The position numbers were made by a program, and so were the translations under genes. The notes beneath the pieces were generated by a model, which was not told the origin of the DNA, did not search any database, and saw only the letters and a program-made list of their open reading frames with translations. Below are positions 19,340 to 28,726 of a stretch of DNA of 64,000 nucleotides, one piece after another. This DNA comes from Lachnospiraceae bacterium (GTDB lineage Bacteria; Bacillota; Clostridia; Lachnospirales; Lachnospiraceae): contig JAIDOW010000073.1 in NCBI GenBank assembly GCA_029063085.1, positions 58,233 to 122,232 on the forward strand, in the 5' to 3' direction. Position 1 is the first letter of the stretch, and each line of letters opens with the position of its first letter.

Positions 19340-20551
19340 TTACATATTGTCAATACCTTCGTACATACTGAGGATTGGACCGTATACAGCGGCAACAATC
19401 ATGCCTACAATTCCGGCCATAACCACCATGGTAAGAGGCTCCATCGCCTGTGTCAGGGACTCTGTCGCCAAATCCACTTCCCTGTCATAAAGATCAGCAA
19501 CCTTTTCCATCATGTCTTCAATATTACCAGTCTCTTCGCCAATCTTAACCATCTGTACCAGCATGGTAGGGAAAACTTCCATATCCTTAAGAGGTTTTGA
19601 AAGCGGAAGACCTTTCGCCACCTGAGCCTTGGTATTCATCAGACCATCGCGGAATATCTTATTCCCCATCATTTTAGCAACCTGTTCAATGGAATCCAAC
19701 ATTGGGATACCGGCCGCCATTAATGTACTCAAGGTTCTTGCAAATCTGGCAGAATTAGACTTTATAACCAAATCACTAAAAATCGGAGCATTAATCGCTG
19801 CCTTAGCAAACAACATCTCACCATACGGAGTTGATACAAATGCCTTAACTCCAATCACGATAACTGCAACGATAGCAATCAGGATATACCATTTATGTAA
19901 CACAAAATCACTGCCCGCCATCATGATTCGGGTAGCAAGCGGCAATTGGGTTCCCATATCAGCAAACATTTCCACAAAATTCGGAATAACCGCTATCATA
20001 ACAACGATAACCACCAGCACAGCCACAATCATAACCATAATTGGATAAGTCAAAGCCCCTTTAATCTTACCCTTCAATGCATCATCCTTCTCAAAATGAA
20101 TAGATAATCGTTCAAAAGCAACTTCCATACTACCTGAAGCCTCACCAGCCGAAGTCATATTAATCATAATTGGTGGAAAGATTTCCGGATTCAAACGCAT
20201 CGCATCCGAAAAGGTCCCTCCCTTTTCCACATATATCTTCGCTTCAATCAGTGCATTCTTAAGCGTCTTGTTATCCATCTGTTCCGAAAGCATATCCAGT
20301 GCTGTAATTACAGTTACACCGGCATTCAATATACTTACCATCTGCTTACAAAGAATTGATAAATCCCGGCTCTTAACCTTCTTCTTGCCAAGACTGAATC
20401 CCTTGCCACCCTCTCCGGCATCCTTAATCTCTGTAACAGAAAGTCCTTCACTTTTCAGTTTTTCCAAAGCTTTATCGTGGTCTGCTGCATCAATGGTACC
20501 TTTCCTTGGCTTACCACTCTTATCAACCGCCTTATAATTAAATTGTGCCAT
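19340..20551 (-). CDS. pilC: Type IV pilus inner-membrane platform protein PilC (GspF family)
   Basis: MAQFNYKAVDKSGKPRKGTIDA, LSILCKQMVSILNAGVTVITALDML, MVKIGEETGNIEDMMEKVADLYDREVD. Confidence 0.95.
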   Translation of the reverse strand: MAQFNYKAVDKSGKPRKGTIDAADHDKALEKLKSEGLSVTEIKDAGEGGKGFSLGKKKVKSRDLSILCKQMVSILNAGVTVITALDMLSEQMDNKTLKNALIEAKIYVEKGGTFSDAMRLNPEIFPPIMINMTSAGEASGSMEVAFERLSIHFEKDDALKGKIKGALTYPIMVMIVAVLVVIVVMIAVIPNFVEMFADMGTQLPLATRIMMAGSDFVLHKWYILIAIVAVIVIGVKAFVSTPYGEMLFAKAAINAPIFSDLVIKSNSARFARTLSTLMAAGIPMLDSIEQVAKMMGNKIFRDGLMNTKAQVAKGLPLSKPLKDMEVFPTMLVQMVKIGEETGNIEDMMEKVADLYDREVDLATESLTQAMEPLTMVVMAGIVGMIVAAVYGPILSMYEGIDNM

Positions 20552-20726
20552 TGCATCTCCTCCGCCATTCTTTCCTTATTCATATCTTAGTTTCATCAAA
20601 ATAATTCTGAACAAAATATGAACAATTTATTAACAATTATTTCTGAATATAATGATACTCTATCTTTGTCAAAATTGCAATATTTTTTTGCTGGAAATCA
20701 AAAATATTATAAATTTTAAACAAAAT

Positions 20727-21779
20727 TTACATTTTTTTCTTCAATGCTGCCTGATCCTTTGCATAAATTAGTGCATTTTCACGACTGATTGCCCCTTCTC
20801 TGTACAACTCATACAAATGATCATCCAAGGTAATCATGCCCATCTGACGGCTGGTCTGAATGGTTGACTGAATCTGATGTACTTTCGCTTCACGAATCAG
20901 ACTTCGAATTGCCGGACTTCCAAACATAACCTCAAAAGCCGCTACACGTCCTCTCCCATCTTCTGCCGGAACCAGAGCCTGTGAAATTACACCTTCCAGA
21001 ATCATGGCAAGCTGCACACGAGTCTGCTGCTGCTGATGGGTTGGAAATACGTCAATAATACGGTCGATAGTACTTGCCGCACCAATTGTATGCAGAGTAG
21101 AAAAAACCAAATGTCCGGTCTCAGCTGCTGTAATGGCCGTAGAAATAGTTTCCAGATCACGCATCTCTCCTAGCAGAATAATATCCGGGTCTTCACGAAG
21201 TGCCGCCCTAAGTGCATTTCCATAACTTAAGGTATCCATTCCAACTTCACGCTGGTTTACAACAGATTTCTTATGATGATGTACATACTCAATCGGGTCC
21301 TCCAATGTAATGATATGATCCGTCAGATTCTCATTTGCTTTATTAATAATAGATGCCAGTGTAGTTGATTTGCCGGAACCTGTCGGTCCTGTTACAAGAA
21401 CCAGTCCTCTCTTTTTCTTATATAACTCTACAACCTCTGTAGGAATTCCAAGCTGATCCGGTCTTGGAATTATCGTCTCTACCCGTCGGTAAGCAGCAGC
21501 CATATTTCCCCTATCCATATACACATTTACACGGAATCGTCCAGTTTCGTCAGAATCATAAGAAAAATCGACCTCTCCCCGTTCCTTCAAAATCTGTTTG
21601 TGACGCTCGTGCATTGTCGATCCGATCATCTCTGCCGCATCTGCCGGCTCCAACGGCGGACACTCCACTTCAATCAATTTACCGTTAATTCGAAGTTTCG
21701 GCGGAATACCTACCGCAATATGTACATCGGAAGCCTTCTGCTCAACCGAAAAAGTCAATAATTCTTTGATATCAATCAT
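20727..21779 (-). CDS. pilT: Type IV pilus retraction ATPase PilT
   Basis: QKASDVHIAVGIPPKLRING, LVLVTGPTGSGKSTTLASIINKAN, ITLEDPIEYVHHHKKSVVNQREVG, LLGEMRDLETI. Confidence 0.96.
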   Translation of the reverse strand: MIDIKELLTFSVEQKASDVHIAVGIPPKLRINGKLIEVECPPLEPADAAEMIGSTMHERHKQILKERGEVDFSYDSDETGRFRVNVYMDRGNMAAAYRRVETIIPRPDQLGIPTEVVELYKKKRGLVLVTGPTGSGKSTTLASIINKANENLTDHIITLEDPIEYVHHHKKSVVNQREVGMDTLSYGNALRAALREDPDIILLGEMRDLETISTAITAAETGHLVFSTLHTIGAASTIDRIIDVFPTHQQQQTRVQLAMILEGVISQALVPAEDGRGRVAAFEVMFGSPAIRSLIREAKVHQIQSTIQTSRQMGMITLDDHLYELYREGAISRENALIYAKDQAALKKKM

Positions 21780-21854
21780 GTTTCTTCCCCTTTCATTTCT
21801 CCGTTTTCTTTATAAAGTACTGAACCAGACACCGGACAGCCTTAAGAACAAATT

Positions 21855-23579
21855 CTAATATTCATCTCCGGCTTCATATACAATCTTACGCATCTCTGAA
21901 ATTGATGTGATTCCGTTCAACACATGCTGTGAACAGCTGAGTTTCAAGGTCATCATACCTTCCTTCAAAGCCTGTTTTTCAATCTCATTTGCCGGAGCAT
22001 TCGTAGCAATTACCTGCTGCAGACTTCTAGTAACCGTCATCATCTCGTATACACCGATTCGTCCAGAAAAACCTGTATCATTACAAAGCGGACATCCATT
22101 CGGTTCATATACCACCACATCCTCATCCTGATCTGGTACATTCAAAAGTCTTTTTTCATGCTCTTCAGCATACCTTGGCTGCTTGCAGGTACAAAGTCTT
22201 CTAACCAGACGCTGTGCGATAACTCCCACCAGTGCATCACCTGCCGTATATGGCTCAATTCCCATATCGATCAGACGGGTTACCGTAGATGCTGCCGAAT
22301 TCGTATGCAGGGTAGACACAACCAAGTGTCCTGTAATAGCCGCCTTAACCGCAATATCCGCCGTCTCGCCGTCTCGAATCTCACCGATCATGATAATATC
22401 CGGATCCTGACGCAAGATAGAACGAAGTGCCGCCGCAAACGTCATGTCTGCCTTTTCATTTACCTGACACTGATTAATTCCGTCAATATTTGCCTCCACC
22501 GGATCTTCTACCGTGATAATATTAACACCTTCTGTATTCAGTTCACTCAGTGCCGTATACAGAGTCGTTGATTTACCGGAACCTGTCGGTCCCGTAACCA
22601 GAATGATTCCATGTGGATTACTGAGGATACCATCAAACACCTTCTCCTCCTCTGCACTGAAACCAAGTCCAGACTTCGGTCTCGTCAGACCGTCCTTGGA
22701 AGTAAGACGCATAACCGTCTTCTCTCCATATACTGTCGGAAGCATGGACACACGGATATCAAACTCTTTTCTGTCTACCATAATGGAGATACGTCCATCC
22801 TGCGGCTTACGCTTTTCAGCAATATCCATTCCACCCATAATCTTTAATCTGGCACTGATACCGGAAAGTAATGAATAATCGTAGGACATGACTTGCTTTA
22901 ACACACCGTCAATACGATATCTGACACGCACGGAAGACTCTAACGGTTCGATATGAATATCGGAAGCCCTCTGTCTTACACCGCCTTCCAGAATCTGCTT
23001 TACCAGTAATACAATAGGGGAATTCTCAATATCCGCATTGTATTCATCCTCTTCTGCCTGTGACAGCATATCCTGCTCCCGTTCCTTTCGGTATGCTTCC
23101 GCTGCCTCCATAGCCTGATGATTGCCGTAATATTTGCCGATGGTTTCCGTAACATCATCTTCCATGGCAAACAAAGTCTCTATCTGTGCTCCCGTAATGA
23201 TTCCCAGATCATCCACCGCAATGATATCCATCGGATCTGCCATCGCCACACGAAGGACATTGGGATTATTCTCGTCATACCCTAACGGTATTACCTTATA
23301 TTTCATAACAACATCTTCCGGAATCAGCCTCAAGACATCATCATCAAATTTACATCCCTTTAATTCTATATATTCCACACCCAGCTGTTGGGTCAATGTT
23401 GCAACTAACAATTCCCGGCTGATGAAGCCCTCTTCCAAAAGAGTCTGACCTAATTTCTGACCCTTTTCCTTTTGAAGTGCTAATGCCTGCTGTAATTCTT
23501 CATCAGTGATTGCACCTGCCGCAACAAGCAAATCTCCCATTCTAATTTTTTTTCTTCCTACTCCAATACGCATACACAA
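21855..23579 (-). CDS. pilB: Type IV pilus assembly ATPase PilB (GspE family)
   Basis: N-terminal GspE_N-like region (MGDLLVAAGAITDEELQQALALQKEKGQKLGQ), ILVTGPTGSGKSTTLYTALSELN, RQDPDIIMIGEIRDGETADIAVKAAITGHLV, zinc motif CTC...CPLCNDTGFSGRIGVYE. Confidence 0.96.
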   Translation of the reverse strand: MCMRIGVGRKKIRMGDLLVAAGAITDEELQQALALQKEKGQKLGQTLLEEGFISRELLVATLTQQLGVEYIELKGCKFDDDVLRLIPEDVVMKYKVIPLGYDENNPNVLRVAMADPMDIIAVDDLGIITGAQIETLFAMEDDVTETIGKYYGNHQAMEAAEAYRKEREQDMLSQAEEDEYNADIENSPIVLLVKQILEGGVRQRASDIHIEPLESSVRVRYRIDGVLKQVMSYDYSLLSGISARLKIMGGMDIAEKRKPQDGRISIMVDRKEFDIRVSMLPTVYGEKTVMRLTSKDGLTRPKSGLGFSAEEEKVFDGILSNPHGIILVTGPTGSGKSTTLYTALSELNTEGVNIITVEDPVEANIDGINQCQVNEKADMTFAAALRSILRQDPDIIMIGEIRDGETADIAVKAAITGHLVVSTLHTNSAASTVTRLIDMGIEPYTAGDALVGVIAQRLVRRLCTCKQPRYAEEHEKRLLNVPDQDEDVVVYEPNGCPLCNDTGFSGRIGVYEMMTVTRSLQQVIATNAPANEIEKQALKEGMMTLKLSCSQHVLNGITSISEMRKIVYEAGDEY

Positions 23580-23606
23580 GACTCCTCACAAATTTTAATT
23601 ATTATT

Positions 23607-23612
23607 ATTGTA
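23607..23612 (-). promoter_or_regulatory. Candidate extended -10 (TGGTACAAT) for pilB
   Basis: Minus strand ...GTGGTACAATAATAATAATT upstream of the pilB start at 23579; -35 not clear. Confidence 0.35.
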
Positions 23613-23683
23613 CCACATTACCAAAAAAAAAGAAACAACAAATGTATTTTTGTGGATTTGCATAAAAGGTTTTGTGGAAAAGC

Positions 23684-23710
23684 ACTTTTTCATGCTTTTC
23701 TCATAGAATA
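23684..23710 (+). promoter_or_regulatory. Candidate SigK/SigE-type promoter upstream of sigK
   Basis: AC (23684-85), 16 nt, CATAgaaTA (23702-23710), resembling the SigK consensus AC-N16/17-CATAnnnTA. Confidence 0.45.
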
Positions 23711-23727
23711 ATGAAAAGCCCTTTAAG

Positions 23728-24369
23728 GTGACTCCTATGCAGACATTCAAACAGCCTTTATCAAAGGAATCTGAACTTTACTATCTGAAACAGAGCAGAG
23801 CTGGGGACTTAGAGGCAAGAAATATATTAGTAGAATATAATTTAAGACTCGTGGCACATATCGTAAAAAAATATAATAATTTCGAACGGGATACCGATGA
23901 TCTGATCTCCATTGGCACGATCGGACTGATCAAAGCGATCAATACTTACGATATAGAAAAAGGCAATCGGCTGGTCACTTATGCCTCCCGCTGTATCGAA
24001 AACGAACTGCTGATGATGCTGCGCCAGGAACGGAAATGTTCCCGGGAATTCTCACTGTACGAACCGATCGGCACCGACAAGGAAGGTAATGAGATCAATC
24101 TCCTTGACATCGTGGAATATGAGGGAACCGACATTACCGACCACATTATACTGGAGGATAATATAAAACAGCTTTACCACGCCATCGCCTCACAGCTAGA
24201 CGGCAGGGAACTCAAAGTACTGACACTCCGATACGGTCTGTTTAATAGCCATCCCCTTACCCAGCGAGAGGTTGCCTCGAAATTAAACATCTCCCGTTCC
24301 TATGTCTCCCGAATCGAGAAAAAAGCTCTGTCCAAGCTGCGCAGATCATTTGACGGCTTTCCTGCGTAA
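23728..24369 (+). CDS. sigK: Sporulation sigma factor SigK (no pro-sequence)
   Basis: FKQPLSKESELYYLKQSRAGDLEARNILVEYNLRLVAHIVKKYNN...DDLISIGTIGLIKAINTYD; sigma region 4 QREVASKLNISRSYVSRIEKKALSKL. ATG at 23737 or GTG at 23728. Confidence 0.93.
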   Translation: MTPMQTFKQPLSKESELYYLKQSRAGDLEARNILVEYNLRLVAHIVKKYNNFERDTDDLISIGTIGLIKAINTYDIEKGNRLVTYASRCIENELLMMLRQERKCSREFSLYEPIGTDKEGNEINLLDIVEYEGTDITDHIILEDNIKQLYHAIASQLDGRELKVLTLRYGLFNSHPLTQREVASKLNISRSYVSRIEKKALSKLRRSFDGFPA

Positions 24370-25575
24370 AACAGTTCCGCAGGGAAGGACCATACCCAGA
24401 TCAACAGCAAGGGCCTCTTTGGGATGAGGTGCACTCTCCACAGATTCCATTTTTTCATTCAAAATAGCTCTTACCGTAAGCATCTCATTCCTTCCATCAA
24501 AAAGCATAGCCTCAATACATTCGCCGACACTGAATTTGTTACGCTGCATAAAATAAAGAAGCCCCTTTTCATCAGTCTTCTCTACCGTTCCAATGTACGT
24601 GTAATCCTTTACATACTCATTGCTGTCATATACCTGGGAATCCGAATCGGTTTTTCCAAAGTAAAATCCGGTGGTAAACTGTCTGTAAGTGCATTTTCCA
24701 ATCTCTTCCCTGTAATAAGAAAGATTACTCCTATATAATTCCGGATCTCTGTTAAAATCATCAATCGCTTTCCGATATGTTCTGGCCACTGTAGCAACAT
24801 ACAAAGCCGTTTTCATCCGCCCTTCAATCTTAAAACTATCTATTCCCGCATCCATCAGTTCCGGAATATATTCGATCATACATAAATCCTTGGAATTAAA
24901 TATATATGTTCCTCTCTCATCCTCTTCTACCGGAAAATACTCCCCCGGTCTTTTTTCCTCCATCACACTGTATTTCCACCTACAGGGATGCGTACAGGCC
25001 CCCTGATTTGCATCCCGTCCTGTCAGAAAATGGCTGAGCAGACACCTTCCTGAATAAGAGATACACATGGCACCATGCACAAAGCTTTCAATCTCCATCT
25101 CCTCTGGAATATGCTGTCTGATTTCCTTAATCTCCTTTAAGGACAACTCTCTGGCAGATACCACTCTGGATGCCCCTAACTCATACCAGAACCGGTAAAT
25201 CCCATAATTTGTATTATTGGCCTGGGTACTGACATGTAAATCCACCTCCGGCAGAATTTCCTTCGCCAACATAAAAACGGCAGGGTCTGAAATAATCAGT
25301 GCATCAATCCCAACGGGCTTCAGCTGTTCAAAATAAGCACGGACTCCTTCCAAGTCTTCATTATGGGCAAAAATATTAGCAGTAACATATAACCTGACAT
25401 TTCTTTCATGACAATACACTGCCGCTTTTGCCATCTCCTCAATTGTAAAATTATGTGCCTTTGCCCGGAGTCCAAAGGACTCACCACCAATATATACGGC
25501 ATCCGCGCCATAATCCACAGCAACCTTCAAAACCTCCGGACTGCCTGCCGGGATCAACAATTCACTCTTTCTCAT
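24346..25575 (-). CDS. Peptidase U32 family protein
   Basis: MRKSELLIPAGSPEVLKVAVDYGADAVYIGGESFGLRAKAHNF; ESFVHGAMCISYSGRCLLSHFLTGRDANQGACTHPCRW; SFKIEGRMKTALYVA. Confidence 0.95.
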   Translation of the reverse strand: MRKSELLIPAGSPEVLKVAVDYGADAVYIGGESFGLRAKAHNFTIEEMAKAAVYCHERNVRLYVTANIFAHNEDLEGVRAYFEQLKPVGIDALIISDPAVFMLAKEILPEVDLHVSTQANNTNYGIYRFWYELGASRVVSARELSLKEIKEIRQHIPEEMEIESFVHGAMCISYSGRCLLSHFLTGRDANQGACTHPCRWKYSVMEEKRPGEYFPVEEDERGTYIFNSKDLCMIEYIPELMDAGIDSFKIEGRMKTALYVATVARTYRKAIDDFNRDPELYRSNLSYYREEIGKCTYRQFTTGFYFGKTDSDSQVYDSNEYVKDYTYIGTVEKTDEKGLLYFMQRNKFSVGECIEAMLFDGRNEMLTVRAILNEKMESVESAPHPKEALAVDLGMVLPCGTVLRRKAVK

Positions 25576-25625
25576 TTTATTCACCATCTTATACAATTGC
25601 AATTATACTATTTTCCATTGGTATA

Positions 25626-26267
25626 CTACCGTTTCACCGACAATGCGACTCCATCTCCCAGCGGAATAATGGAAGTATCAAGCCTTTCGTGATTTTTAAG
25701 GGTATATAGATACTCCCTCATCCTGGTATGAATCGTCCGATTTCTGCGATTCACCACATATTTCGAATCCAACACTTCTCCATCCTGTAATACATTGTCT
25801 GATATCAGGACGCCTCCCGCTTCCAATAACCTTATAACATCCGGCAGAAAATGAATGTACTGCCCCTTTGCTGCATCCATGAAAACAAAATCAAAGGAGC
25901 CCTGCAGCTCCTTTAAAATATCTGCTGCATCCCCTTCCAAAAGAACAATACGATCTTCCACTCCAGCCCTTTTAAAGTTCTCCTTCGCCCTCTCAATACG
26001 AGGCTTCCACTTTTCGATAGTTGTGATACATCCTTCTTCGGGAAGAAACCGGCTCATATAAATAGCCGAAAACCCTACCGCCGTGCCCACCTCTAATACT
26101 CTCACAGGCTTTTTTATCAAAAGCATCGTTTTGATCCATTCTTTAGTTTCCTTCCTGATGATCGGAACTTCCTCACGCAGTGCTTCCAGTTCAATGTCCC
26201 TTAATATCCCTTCATCATCCGGATTCATAGAGTTAATAAACGAAGTAATCCTTTCCTCCACAATCAT
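25626..26267 (-). CDS. SAM-dependent O-methyltransferase (YrrM/TrmR-like)
   Basis: RVLEVGTAVGFSAIYMSRFLPEEGCITTIEKW, FDFVFMDAAKGQYIHFL, GVLISDNVL; ATGA overlap with the upstream gene. Confidence 0.88.
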   Translation of the reverse strand: MIVEERITSFINSMNPDDEGILRDIELEALREEVPIIRKETKEWIKTMLLIKKPVRVLEVGTAVGFSAIYMSRFLPEEGCITTIEKWKPRIERAKENFKRAGVEDRIVLLEGDAADILKELQGSFDFVFMDAAKGQYIHFLPDVIRLLEAGGVLISDNVLQDGEVLDSKYVVNRRNRTIHTRMREYLYTLKNHERLDTSIIPLGDGVALSVKR

Positions 26268-26650
26268 GACGCATCCCCGCTTTGCAGCCCGCATATCCGC
26301 CGGCATATCTCATCAGGAGTCATTCCCGGTCCCAAAGTATAGGTTCCTGCAACGATCCTGTCATCATATTTTCCAAGATATACTCTTGCCAGAAACTGAT
26401 ATTTGCCTTCCACAATCCCAAAATCATCCAGCAAAGCCGCTATATCCTTCACCTCAGTCCCCGGTTCAATGGTAATGCTTTTCATATCTGCTGAAGCCGC
26501 TATATACGGAATATCTGCAAACACTTTATATGAAAAGCGATACGATAAAACAAACCCTTCTACCAATACAAGAAGAAGTGCTGCATTGATCAGAATCCGG
26601 ATACTCATAAAAAAAATTATACTTGTTACACTTTCCTTATCCTTTAGCAT
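26264..26650 (-). CDS. Short MltG/YceG-like membrane protein lacking the transglycosylase domain
   Basis: N-terminal TM; ITIEPGTEVKDIAALLDDFGIVEGKYQFLARVYLGKYDDRIVAGTYTLGPGMTPDEICRRI resembles the MltG N-terminal (LysM-like) region only. Confidence 0.7.
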   Translation of the reverse strand: MLKDKESVTSIIFFMSIRILINAALLLVLVEGFVLSYRFSYKVFADIPYIAASADMKSITIEPGTEVKDIAALLDDFGIVEGKYQFLARVYLGKYDDRIVAGTYTLGPGMTPDEICRRICGLQSGDAS

Positions 26651-26661
26651 ATCGTAATTCT

Positions 26662-26994
26662 CTACTCCATATAACTATAGTCTAACTCCAGTTCCTTTGC
26701 GATAATTTCATATACTTCCGTCATTTTTCTAGAAAAAATCTGTTCTGCTACCAGAAATTCATTCACAGCCGGATTACGCAATACTTTTTCATATTCCAGT
26801 CCGAGATTATGAATTTCCTGATAGCGGTTAATACCGTCATCATAACTTTGCAGCTCATAATTACGTCTGCGGAATGTATTCATCGCCTGATACAGTTCCT
26901 GGTTCTCCATCACCTTTTTCATAGTCTGATGGTAATGGATATACTCCTGGCTTTCTTTTATTACCTGATTCAGTTTATATGCTTCTTCTATCAT
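26662..26994 (-). CDS. YlbF/YmcA family regulator-like protein
   Basis: MIEEAYKLNQVIKESQEYIHYHQTMKKVMENQELYQAMNTFRRRNYELQ; start trimmed from the ORF call at 27081, which overlaps rnj. Confidence 0.78.
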   Translation of the reverse strand: MIEEAYKLNQVIKESQEYIHYHQTMKKVMENQELYQAMNTFRRRNYELQSYDDGINRYQEIHNLGLEYEKVLRNPAVNEFLVAEQIFSRKMTEVYEIIAKELELDYSYME

Positions 26995-27026
26995 AATGAC
27001 AGTCATCTTCCTTTCCGGGCAAAATC

Positions 27027-28724
27027 TTATACTTCCGTAATAATCGGAAGTATCATCGGGTTTCTCTTTGTTCTCTTCCATAAAAACTCACCCAGGTCAT
27101 CCTTGATGGAGGTCTTGATTTTCCCCCAGTCTGTAATATTATGATCCAGACAATTATTCAAAGCATCCTCTACTACCTCATGACACTCATCCATTAAGTT
27201 CTCGGATTCTCTGACATACACGAAGCCCCGGGATACGATATCCGGACCTGCCACCAACAGGTTGCTGTGCTTTTCCAACGTCACAACCACTATGATCAAG
27301 CCGTTCTGAGATAAATGCTGTCTGTCACGAAGCACAATGTTGCCCACATCTCCGACACCCAGACCATCCACCAGAATTCCCTGTGAAGTAACATGTCCTA
27401 TCACCTTGGCTTTATCCTTTGACAGCTCCAAAACCATTCCGTTACTTAAAATCTCCACATTGTCTTTCTCTACACCCATCTCCACTGCCAGTTCTGCATG
27501 GCGTTTCAGATGCCTGTATTCTCCATGAACCGGTATTGCATACTGAGGCTTTGTCAATGCATAGATCAGCTTTAATTCCTCCTGACAAGCATGTCCTGAC
27601 ACATGAGTATCCTGAAAGATAACCTTTGCCCCTTTCATTTCCAACTCATTGATAATCTTATTAATTGCCTTCTCATTTCCCGGGATGGGACTGGAGCTTA
27701 GAATAACCGTATCTCCAGGTTTAATGCTCACCTTGCTGTGGATATTAGCAGCGATTCTCGAAAGTGCAGCCATATTCTCTCCCTGACTGCCCGTCGTGAT
27801 CAATACAATCTGTTCATCCGGATAACTTTTCATCTGTTCAATCCCGATCAAAGTATTGTCCGGAATCTGGATAAACCCTAATTCTGATGCCGTATTGATA
27901 ACATTAACCATACTTCTGCCTTCAATCACTACCTTGCGTCCGTATTTATCAGCACTATTGATAATCTGCTGTACCCGGTCCACATTGGATGCAAACGTCG
28001 CAATGATCAAACGATTGTTTTTATTCTCCGAAAACAAAACATCAAAGATATGCCCTACCTTTTTTTCACTCGGCGTAAAGCCCGGACGCTCCACATTCGT
28101 GGAATCTGCCATAAGTGCAAGCACACCTTTCTTACCAAGTTCAGCATATCTTTGTAAATCAATCGTTCCACCAAACACCGGTGTGAAATCTACCTTAAAA
28201 TCCCCAGTATGCACTAAAATCCCCGCCGGTGTGTAAATTGCAAGTCCTGATGAATCCGCAATGGAATGGTTAGAACGGATAAATTCAACCCGGAAACATC
28301 CCAGATTAATGGTTTGTCCATGTTTTACAACCTTCCGCTTTACATTATTTAAAAGATTATGTTCCCTCAATTTGTTATCAATCAGCCCCATTGTAAGCTT
28401 TGTAGCATAGATTGGCATATTCAGTTCTTTTTCAATATATGGTATTGCCCCGATATGATCCTCATGACCATGCGTAACAACAAGACCTTTTACTTTCTCA
28501 ATGTTATCCTTCAAATAAGATACATCCGGTATCACCAGATCAATTCCTAACATATCCTCTTCCGGAAATGCCAAACCGCAGTCAATTACAACAATGGTAT
28601 CTTCATACTCGATGGCTGTAATATTCATGCCGATTTGCTCAAGACCTCCTAAAGGAATAATCTTCACGCTGGGAGCCTGTTCTTCCTTTTTCTTCTTGCC
28701 AGACTCGCCCCTTCTAATATTCAT
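27027..28724 (-). CDS. Ribonuclease J
   Basis: VKIIPLGGLEQIGMNITAIEYEDTIVVIDCGLAFPEEDMLGIDLVIPD, VTHGHEDHIGAIPY, IPVHGEYRHLKRHAELA. Confidence 0.95.
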   Translation of the reverse strand: MNIRRGESGKKKKEEQAPSVKIIPLGGLEQIGMNITAIEYEDTIVVIDCGLAFPEEDMLGIDLVIPDVSYLKDNIEKVKGLVVTHGHEDHIGAIPYIEKELNMPIYATKLTMGLIDNKLREHNLLNNVKRKVVKHGQTINLGCFRVEFIRSNHSIADSSGLAIYTPAGILVHTGDFKVDFTPVFGGTIDLQRYAELGKKGVLALMADSTNVERPGFTPSEKKVGHIFDVLFSENKNNRLIIATFASNVDRVQQIINSADKYGRKVVIEGRSMVNVINTASELGFIQIPDNTLIGIEQMKSYPDEQIVLITTGSQGENMAALSRIAANIHSKVSIKPGDTVILSSSPIPGNEKAINKIINELEMKGAKVIFQDTHVSGHACQEELKLIYALTKPQYAIPVHGEYRHLKRHAELAVEMGVEKDNVEILSNGMVLELSKDKAKVIGHVTSQGILVDGLGVGDVGNIVLRDRQHLSQNGLIIVVVTLEKHSNLLVAGPDIVSRGFVYVRESENLMDECHEVVEDALNNCLDHNITDWGKIKTSIKDDLGEFLWKRTKRNPMILPIITEV

Positions 28725-28726
28725 TT

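Noticed and set aside
20678-20709. AATATTTTT...AAAAATATT as terminator between pilT and pilC
   Set aside because: AT-only stem too weak and without a proper U-tract; the region is AT-rich, so chance pairing is likely. TTGACA at 20672-20667 may be part of a pilC promoter, but the spacing to a -10 is not convincing.
22158-22878. Several plus-strand ORFs (up to 137 aa) opposite pilB
   Set aside because: Antisense shadow ORFs of a conserved ATPase; no recognisable domains.
23607-24369. skin-like element interrupting sigK
   Set aside because: The sigK reading frame is continuous through regions 2 and 4, with no recombinase gene nearby.
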